From Euglena gracilis (Eukaryota; Euglenida; Euglenophyceae; Euglenales), in contig CP154956.1 in assembly GCA_039621445.1 (NCBI GenBank), forward strand, positions 28,464,667-28,528,666: 64,000 bases of DNA. The letters run 5' to 3'. Positions within the stretch are counted from its first letter, which is position 1. Each line of letters opens with the position of its first letter. This document shows, one piece after another, positions 29,831 through 40,200 of the stretch. The translations under genes were made by a program, and so were the position numbers. The notes beneath the pieces were generated by a model, which worked only from the letters and a program-made list of their open reading frames with translations, did not search any database and was not told the origin of the DNA.

Positions 29831-30279
29831 CCTCCCCACCAGGCCTTCCCGTTCTGCTTCTCCAACAATTATCATGCTGAAATGAATATTTTTGAAAATT
29901 TGTTTTGGTTTTCATCAAGATGTGTGTGTGTGTGTGTGTGTGTGGGTGTGTTTTTTCCTGAGGACGAATTCTTTTTCCTGTTTCCCAGTTTGTGAAATGC
30001 TGAGGGTGGGGAGTCCTCAAGCCTCCCTGTCAGCTTCATAATGATGAATGATCACAGTTTTGTGCCTGCCTGCTCGGCAAGTTAAGGTCTGATCTCCCCG
30101 TATAGTACGCCCACTTTTTTGAACGTCAAACAAATCACTTGCATTTTGAGAAGTCTCTCCAGTTCACAAAGACACACCCTCTATTGTTCCCCCCAAAATC
30201 ATTGCCTGTCCCCCACCCGCTGCTGAAACCGAAACACACCAGCTGAATTTTTTGTGATGGACCATTTGATGTGGGTGGT

Positions 30280-30930
30280 GGCAGGGCAGAACGGGAATCG
30301 GCCGAACAGCCAGGGTGGTGGGGGGGGGGGTCGACCACCCCCCCCTGCATGGTGGGTGGGGGGGTCGACCACCCCCCCACCACCTCTTCCCGTATTTCCG
30401 GGAGCAATTTCTGGACCCGAAAAAATTTCTCCGGCGCCTTCGGCGCCACGTGTTTTTTTGACCCATTTTGGGACCTATATAGGAGGTCCCCCAAAAACCA
30501 CCCAAAACCCCATTTTTCCACACGTTCAAAAAATTCAACATTTTCTCAAAATGTTGATTTTGAGAGGTTTTTGAAGCAAAAAATGCCATTGAAAGTCCAA
30601 AAAATTTCAAAGAGAAAAAATGTCAGTAAAATTTGATTGTGCCAAATTTTTGTCATCTTTTTTTGACCTTCGGTCCCCCAAAAACTACCAATTTTTAACC
30701 CTGAATTTTTTGAGATTTTTTTGTGAGAAAAATGTGGTTTTCCATCAAAAAATCATGTGTTTTGGGTTCATTTTTCAAAAAAAATTTCAAAATTTTTTCT
30801 GGCCCAAATCCCTGTTTTCCCGAAATCGGTGAAAATACTGTGGAGGGTGGGGGGGGTCGACCCCCCCCTCACCTCCCGGGTGGGGGCGTCGACCCCCCCC
30901 ACCAGGCCTTCCCGTTCTGCCCTGGGTGGT
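30280..30930. repeat. Dispersed repeat, copy 3
   Basis: Same blocks as copies 1 and 2, including 'ggcgccttcggcgcc' and 'gattgtgccaaattt'; ends with two C/G-run GTCGAC blocks. Confidence 0.8.
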
Positions 30931-31243
30931 GGGTTGATGTGGCAAAGAAGTGGAGCAGTCACTGTGCCACTGTGTTTTATTTGCATAATGGCAATTCCTC
31001 TTTTCGAAACCAATATTTTTGACACCAAATTTTTGTGTTTCTGAGTGCGAATTGCATTTTTTTCCCGTCTCCCGCGTCGCCTGGAAAATTTGACCCCACC
31101 GCTTTAAACTTGACCCCACCCCAACTCTCTTGGCCTTCTGGAGTTTTGGGTTCCGACAAATCCCGACAAATTCAGTCCAAACGAATTCAGTCCACAATCG
31201 CTTTTTAAAGAAGCGATTGGGACTGAATATATTGGAGTGTGCG

Positions 31244-31244
<1 letters not shown>

Positions 31245-31309
<65 letters not shown>
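31245..31309. repeat. (CA)n microsatellite
   Basis: CG dinucleotides, then CA repeats for about 60 bp. Confidence 0.95.
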
Positions 31310-31315
<6 letters not shown>

Positions 31316-31349
31316 AACTGTATATATTTGAGTTTCCAAAGATTGGGAC

Positions 31350-31719
31350 CAGGCTTTTGCTTAAGGGATTGCAGTACCCCCCCCGGGGGGGGCTGGACTG
31401 CAGCTAGTCCAAATTTGGCTAGTGGGTTTTCTAGCAGACCCCCCCCCCCCGGGGGTCTGCTAGCAGGGCTAGCTAGTGGATTTTTTTTTCCAGTGACCGG
31501 CGCGAAGCGCCAAAAATTTTTTTTGGGACCCCCAAAAATGCCCGTTTTTGGCCATTTTTGGGAATTTTTGGAACACAATCGGCCAAAAACCTGTTAAAAC
31601 CCTCATTTTTCCAGTCCGAGGGACCCCCGGAACCCCCCCCCCCTAGCTAGTCCACTTTTTCCAGTGTCTAGCCGATTGGCTAGCCAGTACCCCCCCCGGG
31701 GTCCTTAAGCAAAAGCCTG
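31350..31719. mobile_element. Introner-like element with perfect 8-bp target duplication
   Basis: Best-preserved copy. Left end CAGGCTTTTGCTTAAGG, right end CCTTAAGCAAAAGCCTG, a perfect 16-17 bp inverted repeat. Flanked by ATTGGGAC at 31342-31349 and 31720-31727. Length 370 bp; the interior has 'tagtccaaatttggctagtgg', a GCGAAGCGCC-type hairpin and a second, nested-looking 'ctagctagtccac' block. No open frame. Confidence 0.9.
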
Positions 31720-33839
31720 ATTGGGACTGAATATATTGGAGTATGCATATAAACTGTACATATTGGAGTTTCCCAAAAGGCATTTGGCGCTTGGTTGTTT
31801 TTTTTTTGATTTTCCTGCCGTCTTTTTTTACGCCCATTTACGCCTCCAGAGGTTACTTTGAGAGGCACCACGGGCCCCGCAATTGTGCGACCATGGGTTG
31901 CTCGCCACGGTGCAGCTTGAATTGCGCGCGATGGGCTTTCTGAGTCCCTCCTAAATGCACTGGCGCCGGAGTTGGCTTATCCCCAACCCCCCCGTCGGCC
32001 CTTGTGCTCCCGAAAGGAAAACCAACCAGGGAGGAAGGGACACCAAGGGCGAAGAGCAGAGGCCTTGCGGGGCCATGCCCTGCTCGTCCCTGCCTCGCGC
32101 CTCTGGCACCGGAGCTGGCCGACTCCTAATTTGCCCCTCGACTACAAGGGGACAGGGGAAAAAACAATTCAACTCAAGGCTTCGACGTCAACCAGAAAGG
32201 CCAAAAAAGAATCTAGAGCAAGAAGAACCAACCGAATACCAAATTTTCAAGCCAAATACTCAACCGTCGACGCAAATGAAAGACGAGCTGGGGAAGGAGT
32301 TGCTTTTGCGACGAGAGGCAGCGGTGGCTCGGCCATGCCTTGCTCGCCGGCGGCTTGCTGTTTGATTGCGGCGCGTTGGGCTTGGAGCCCTCGCCTCGCC
32401 GGAGTTGGCTGACGACGTGGCTTCGGCGTGACGGCTGCCGACGCCTTTTCTTGCCCCTTCTGACGCTTTTTCTTTCACCAGGTCTGACGGACGACCTTCT
32501 GACTGAAACATATGGCGTCACCAAGACACCTCGCGAGGTCTTTGTTTCCTCCCTCCCTCGTCAGTTTCCCTCGGGGAGTGAAAGGGGACTTTAAGGAATG
32601 GACGCAACTCTCTCCCAGTTGTGGAATTTTTGGCCTGACTTACACCTAGTTTTGATTTAACTTGTTGCGTAACTTTTCCTGCTTTCTTTCCTGCAAGTCG
32701 AAATATTTGACAGTCTGAGGGCCAAAACCAGTGGGAGCAAGACTTCCCTCATTTCCAACGGGAATACGGATTGGAAGGTCAAGGCGATCTCATCCTCATT
32801 CAAAAAAATACACAAAGTGATGATCATACAAACATGCAGAGTTAAAAGATGTGTCGGCGCAATCCAAGTGCCTCCAAGTGTTGCGAGCGGCACCTGCCCT
32901 CTCCAAAGCCCCACTTCAGCATAGAAAGAGACGACTCTGGATTTGAAAAGGAAGCACCACACTTTGGGCGGAAACGAGGAAGCGACACAACCTGACCCCG
33001 AACTCGGCTGGGATGGGGGTCAAAAAAAAAACGCGAGGATTTCATTTGTCGGTTTACATGTGTAGCCCCAGGGAACCAGAAACGATCCCACCACCTGGAC
33101 CGTCTCTCTTCTCCCTGGGAAGCATGCACTGGGTGTCTTGCAGCCAACCACTGGCCAAACGCCGGCCAGGGATCTAGCAGGTTGGAGGGGGAGGACAGGC
33201 AGGGGACGGGCCAGGAAGGGGGGAAGGTGAACACAACACTGGACGACAGCGAGATGGGGGTGAGGCAATCCTGCTATAACCCCCCCCTGAGAACCAGCAT
33301 GAAGGTAGGCACCTGGGGGGGGGGGGCTTTTCGCGTGGCGTCCGCTGGACAAGAATAGGGCTGGCTCGCACATCAACGTGAATCCCTTTCCAAGAGAATA
33401 TTACCAAACGGAGTTATTTTGTCACTGGCGGCCTGTGGACGGCCGCAACATCCGCATCAACAAGGACGACCATACCTCCTCTCGCTGTCCGAAATATCTG
33501 TCCTCCGATCCGGGGGGGGGGGTCGTTGGACACAGGGTTCTGACCAAAGGGGTGTCCTCCACCCGGGTCGGCCGTCAGAAGGGGGTTTTCCAAATCAAAA
33601 ATAAGTCCGCGGAATTGGGCAAGTCCGCGGAAACACTTCCGCAGCCTGGCCAAACCCCCAAAAAGGCGTCTTCCGACTGGGGGGGGGGTGTTAGACACAG
33701 GGGGCTGTGACCCATGGGGAGGATGGAGAGGCGGAAAGCAGCCGGTTCATTGCCCCGCTCCCGAGCAGGGGCCCCTCCCCGACCTGCCCTGGGAGGCCCT
33801 CGGCCGAGGGGCGTGTCCGTCGGGGGCCGGGGGCGCCGC

Positions 33840-36800
33840 TCAGCGGTCCTCGGCGGCGACGCGCCACACGTAGATGCTGCCCTCGTCCCCGACGGACACG
33901 ACGCTGGCGCCGTCCGGGGCGAACACCGCCTTGATGATGTTGCCCGAGTGGCCGAGGCCGATGGCGACGCACGTCCCCTGGTCGTAGTCCCACAGCTGGG
34001 GGGTGGGGGGGGGGGCAGGGTTTGGAGGGTGTGGAGCAGGGTGGTGCCGTTGGGGGGAAACCCGGCAGACTTTGAATAATATGCCACATATCACGTGCCG
34101 GATGAAAAAGAGGCCAAAACAAGAATCAAATAGCTTGCTTGGTGGCAAAACGGTGGCATTGCTCGGGGGGTGCGATGGAAACACCTTGAGGATCTTGTCC
34201 GTGCCGCCGGAAACGAAGGACTTCCCGGACGGGGAGATGTTGAGGCAGTTCACTTCCCCCGCCTTGGCCCCCTCCAGCTCTCGGATGGCGGAGCACTCGT
34301 ATGCATCCCAGTACGTGACCTGAGGTGACGTGCCAATGTGCCGGGATGCGCAGAATACAGATCTTATGTGTGGTGGTATGGCACCCTATTTGCCAAAATT
34401 TTGGTATTTGCTAAAAACCCTGGACATCTGGTCAGAACACCATCCGCACCAACAACCATGGCAGGTGGGATGTGCGCGGAGATGGCGAAGGAACACGACT
34501 GACCTTGCAATGCCTTCCGGATTTACAAACGCTCAAATTGCTGGGCGACCGTCGGCACTGCGCCAATACACTCCGGGCTGAGGTGGGGCGAGGGGAAGGC
34601 AGCCACGCCTTGCGGTCCGACCCGGTCGTCAGGATCTGGCTCTCGTCGGTGAAGTACGCCACCGCCTTGAAGTAGGTCTGGGCGTACATGATGTTGGACC
34701 GCACGTAGCGCTGCACGTCCCACACGATGCATGACCCGTCGTCGGAGGCCGTGATGCACTGCTGGTCCCCCGCAGCCCCCCCCCAACTCAAAAATAAAAC
34801 CTAAAAACGGATCACCCTGAAAAAGTCCGTCTGGCTGACGTTGCTTGATTTTCCCATTTTGGCTGTCTGATGGCCTTGTAATGTTAGCTTGAATTTTTCA
34901 TATTCTGTATTATCATTTTCTGGCCTTTCTCGCAAAAAGCTCCCCGAATGGCAGCTTTTCCGCCCCAGTGTACAACGCTCGGGTTTCCGGTCGGGATTTC
35001 AGGAACCCCTCGGTGGTTTGGCTCAAATGTGCAGTTGGGGGGAGGTTGAAAGAGAGAGGAGGGGAATCAAACCCCCATCCAGCAATGACACAAATCAGGT
35101 GGCCATTTCAAATCACTCATCATGCCAAATGCCCCAAAATATCCTCTTTTTGCACAGAAATCATTAAATTGAGTGCAAAGAAGCTCCACAGCGGTTTCCT
35201 CTTTTGATCTTGAAGATCATATTTTGTGGGGAGATTCTGTTTGGCATCTGAAATTGGTGGCAGGGGAGACATAATACAATATAACATAAAACAATATTTT
35301 GGGGTACATCAAACAAAATTTATCCCCCCCCCCCCCGTGGGAAGTCACCTGACAAGTCGGCCAGTGACATTTTTATGGTGAAGGCCTTGTGGTGTATTTT
35401 GCAATTTGACAAATCAGCTGGTGTGGGCCAAAAATGAATGGGCTTCAACTTCCCAGGGGGGACTACTCAAAAGAATGAATTCATTCGTTCTTTTTTTGCT
35501 TTATTTTAGAATTTTTCATGTTTAAAACACTTGACCTTCAGACTGGCACAAATTTGCTTGGTCCCTCCAGGCTGTCGTAAAGAAAGTACTTGCCGGTTGC
35601 GCCAGACTGAAGGGGGTGGCTGGCCCCCCGCCCGCAGGCAGATGGCGTTGATGGTCGCCTTGTGCTCCTTCATGCTGGCCTCCATGGACTGCGCCTCCTT
35701 CCCCAGCCGCCACACCCGCACCTGAGCCCAGGGGGAGGGTCGGGGCTGGGGGGCTGGGGGGCTGGGGCGTCTTCTGAAACTCCAAAAACCCGGCCAGGGG
35801 AGGCCAACACGATCTTTAAGCCTTGCAGCAACCAAACGAGGTTTTGGGAAGTGTGCAGGACGTTCCGCTCTCATTTGTGTTTTGGACACTTCGGAGAATG
35901 CCAGTGCAATGCACAAAAAACCAGCTAAGACAAAAACAGCAGCCATGCTACTGAGCCCCGGGTCCAGTTGCATGGGGAGGGCTTGCGGTTTTGGCCGAAA
36001 TTTCGGCCGATTTTTATTTTATTTGGGCCAAAATTTAGACCAAATATCTGTCAATTTAGCCGAACAATATTTTTGCCAAAAATTGGGACGAACTTTTGGG
36101 CAAAACTGTAACCCGGATCCATAAAAACATCTCCCACACAACTGGAACCAGCAGTTGTGGGTGCGGGAAACAAACACATGAACGAAGAAAATTTTTTTGG
36201 TTTCCCACACTGGGAAAAAGATCATCTGGACAAATGCCAAGAAATGCCACCAGCAAAGAAACCAAAACAGGCGTGCTTGCAAGTTAAATGAAAAAAGCGA
36301 CATTGGCCACTTGAAAATGCTGTGCAAAAGCAGCGGCAGCCCGAATGTAGCCCAGAAAATCACCCCGTGTGCACCTACGGCCCCGAGCGACATGCCTGGG
36401 AGTCAGCCCCGCCGCTAATCAGCCGGGCATTGTCGTGCGTCACGGCAAGCGCCGTCACGCCGGCGAGGTTGCCACTGACCCGCTTCATGCCCTGCGTCTT
36501 GTGCGCGTCGTGGATGACGTACAGCAGCTTGCCGGACTGCGGGCCGAACGCCCGGATCTTGCCGTCGCTCCAGCCGCTGACGATGCTCTTCCCGTCCGGG
36601 GAGAAGCACACGCAGTTGCACTCCAGGTTGGGGGGGCAGGGCTGTCCTGGAGCCCCGATGGGGAGAGTTGCCCCCTTCCCCGTCGGTTGGCCATCCCGCC
36701 CCCCCCCCCCCGGGCCAACTCGAAATCGAAATCCTGAAAATTGAAAAAAGATCGGAGGTCCGAGGGAACCAACGAGGTCAAGTCGAGTTACGTTGAGGAC

Positions 36801-37174
36801 GTTGTTTTGGGAGGAGTGTCGGGGTCTATCGGGGAAACTGCCCCGACAGGTCCTGCCATGCTGTTGAAGCAGGGCCCCCGGCCTGCCAGTGGGTCTTCCC
36901 GCCGGGCCTGCCCTGGGCCTGCACTTGGATGCGGAGCAGCTCCTGCGTGGTCTTCGCGTTCCACACCCGGATGTCGTGGTTGGCCCACAGCCCCGGGCCG
37001 GGGTGGGCCGGGGAAGTCTGTGCCGTGCGAGGGACCCCAGACCCGTATTGGCGCACGCCCGAAACTCTGCGGCGGCACAGGTGGCCCACGAAAAGGAAAC
37101 CTGCCGCGGCACGCGCGGTCGGAAAAAAATCGATTTCGCGGCGTGGGCACATAACTTTTGTGTGTGTGTGTGTG

Positions 37175-37250
<76 letters not shown>

Positions 37251-40200
37251 GTGTGTGTGTGTGCGCGCGCGCACGGTGAAAAGCACGGACACAACAACCC
37301 ATCCATGTTCCTAATACACACCCGGCCCACAGGCCGCACGGGACCCTCCCCGAGGCCGGCCGCCTCCAGGGGCCGAGGGGGAGGCCGAGGCGCGGGGCTG
37401 GGCGGAGCACGTCGCGAACAGCTCACTGTACCCGGCGGGGAAGCAGCAGTCGTTGATGCGCTCGAAGTGGCACGTCTGCGGCGACGCCCGGCGACGACAA
37501 GCCCCCGGCTTCCGATGGCGCCCAGAAAGGCTGGTGGCACTTTCGACCAGGACTGGACGTTCCAAGAAAAAAAGGGCTGGGCGAGCGACGGATTGCATGG
37601 GTTCGCCAAAAAATCAATCCGGGGTTTCATTCCGGTCGTTTCCCCGAAAGGTTCAGTTGTTCCAGTAACTTTCTGCCTGACTGGAGTTGGGATTTTCTTT
37701 GAAATCTACTTGAAAGAAGCGCTCTCCCGGGCTTTCGGAGTGCAAATGCTTCCTTGCCACCGGTTGCCTGGTCACAACACCTTTTGTCTTTACGGGGTAA
37801 ATTATCCTGTTCAGCTACATCGACATCTGACATAGGTTTGATTGAGGAAAAATATAAAAATGGGTACCAATGGCCCACACGCTGCACCTTTCCTAAAAGT
37901 TCATTTTTGGAACTTTTATTCCAGTTGTTTCAGAACACTCCGGTATATTCGGTGGGGAGACATTCGGACCAGAATACCCCCCTCTGCTTTTCAGTGAGGA
38001 GTGTGGCCATCCCTGCACTGTGTGGTTTAATTGAGCGCGGTCTAAAAAAAGAGAACCCAACAGCACCTGCCGCAGCTCCTCCTTGAAGGTCTTGGCGTTG
38101 ACGTAATACACGTTGGACTTGTTCGTCCCCACGAAGTAGTGGTCCCCATGGGCCGCGACGGAGGTGATGGCCCCCTGCAGCTGCACGCTCCTGGAGGGGA
38201 GGAGTTGGGGTGTTCCTGTGTGCACGCACCCCGCCGAGGTTTCCCGGGAAATGTCAATTCCAGAAATTCCACCGCGATGTCCTCGAGCGCGTGCCACGGC
38301 CCAAACGGTGCGCGGGTTGCCCCCTCCTCCCCCAACCATGTCCACGCGCACACTTGATGTTCTTCAGGTCCCCCTTGTGTAGCAACGCCACCTCGCCCGA
38401 CCCGCTGCCCACGAGGAGGTCGCTGAAGGGGGAAGGCCAGAAGCGGGAGGGGGCAGGCAGGCAAGGGCACTACGCCGAGCTCGAGGTGTCCCGGCTGCCT
38501 AGCGACCCCCACCCCAGAGGCTTCACCGCACGACGGGAGACCGGGGCCAAGCCCCCGCAGGGTTGCCACGGGGCACCGGTCGGGCCGGCCGGGCCGGGGC
38601 GGCACACCCCTCGTCCGTCATGCACGCGGACAGGATGCCCTGCGGCAGGCGCTTCTGCGGGCCGGCGAACTTGTAGCACTTCGCGCCCTGCAGCTGCACG
38701 CACAGCACGTCGCCGGAGGTGGTGCCGACGAACGCGTACTTGTCCTGTGGACAGGGGTTTTTTTTGACTGGCGGGGGGAAGGGGGTCCCTCCCCCTGGAA
38801 GGGCCGGGGACCCATTTTTGGGGGGTCAGTTTTGGAGGTAAAAAAAAATGGCCAAAAACAGCCAAAACCTTGCCTCTGGTCGGGGACCCGCAAAGACCTT
38901 GGGGGTGCCCCCCGGGGGGGGGGTGTCCGGCGGACCCACCCACCATAGGTCCGACCTTTAAGTACTCCCTGTCTGTGGGGGAAGGGGGAGGAGTGCATAT
39001 CTCGGGGAGGCCAGCTTGGTTCATGGAACAGATACTCTTTTGTGACAGTTTTGGTGGGTCTGACCTTCAGAAATACGTCTTTGGCTCTTATTACCAGACA
39101 TCTCTTTACAGACAAGCAATTTGGGCCAGCTGCCCCCCCCCCCCTTAGATGCACTTCGGCTTCTGTCTGGTTTAAGGCCTGGCGCTGCATTCCGCTTCTG
39201 GCCCTTTCTTCGGAGCAACTCTCAATAATTGTCTGATCCCATATTCACTGCGACTTCAAACGTCCGTTTTGTGCTTTCCTTGCCCTTCCCCTCCCCCTTG
39301 GGTTTTTGGCTCCCCTTTCTTGCTGCTGCTGCTGCTTCTGTTGCTGCTCTATTCCCAAGAGGTGCTCAGGGTGGTAAAGGGCCTACTCCTCCACTGCGTG
39401 CCGGCGGGTACCGGTGTCACCTGCAGTGGGCCCTTTTTACCACCACGGCCCGCCGGGTCCCCCTGGGAAGGAAACACTTTCCGCTGCTGCTTGCTTGGCT
39501 GCTGCTGCTGCTGCCGCTGCTGCGGCTTCCCCGACCCTTTGGACCCCCCTTGGGCTCTTTGCTCTTGGTGTGGTTCCCAGTTGTTGCGCTGCTGTCTCAC
39601 GTCTGTTCTCAATGGGATGGGCATACGGGCAGGAGGTGGTCCTCCACCAGCATCCCATACCATACTTGCACATGCGCTGTTCCCCCGTGGGTCTGCCCCG
39701 CCCTCCCCACGGGGAGCCCCCCTCTGTGGGGTGCACTTTTTGGGTGAACCCCCACCCGTTGGCTGGGTGCTGGTACGGGCAGTATGGGTAAAGACACCGC
39801 TGTCCAAACCAGCACGCCTTGCCATTGCTGGGGGTGTTGGTGTAGGTGTGAGTGTATCCACCTTTGGTGTGGTTACCTCCAAACTGCGGTGGCAAAATCA
39901 AGCTTGCGCTGACACGACGCGACCGCGTGGGAGGCGGGTGGTTGGGAGTGTGTGTAGAGGTTGATTTTCCGGTGCCTCGGACTGTGGTCCAGCCTTTGGC
40001 ACTATTTACTTTGTTTTGCTGAACGGGTTGGTGCCATTTCTGGTGGGGCTGGCTGCCTCCAGGAGCTTGTTGGGCTCTTGGTGCATGCCCCGGCTCTCGC
40101 CTTTTTTGTCCCTAGGGACCCCCTTTGGCTGTGACTGGAGGGCCAGGTTTCTCAGCCTCGCCTATCCGCTCCCCTTCCTTCCAGTCGTGGCTCTCCTCTT

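Larger units (their letters stand above)
28301..33839. other. Intergenic stretch between convergent RRF (+) and CFAP52 (-) genes
   Basis: The last RRF exon(s) should lie here but were not recognised. Contents: the right end of a CAGG...CCTG element at 28617-28637; two copies of the 0.9-kb dispersed repeat (29055-29830, 30280-30930); the telomere-repeat insertion at 29463-29644; a CA microsatellite at 31245-31309; a complete introner-like element at 31350-31719; three loose repeats of a 'ccatg(g/c)..tgctcgcc...ccggagttggct' block at about 31890-31975, 32073-32127 and 32335-32412; and C/G-run blocks with 'gtcgttggacac' at 33505-33710. Confidence 0.6.

Noticed and set aside
32680-32830. Possible exon EIFDSLRAKTSGSKTSLIS on the plus strand as the missing RRF C-terminus
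   Set aside because: Does not resemble the RRF C-terminal helix; no donor.
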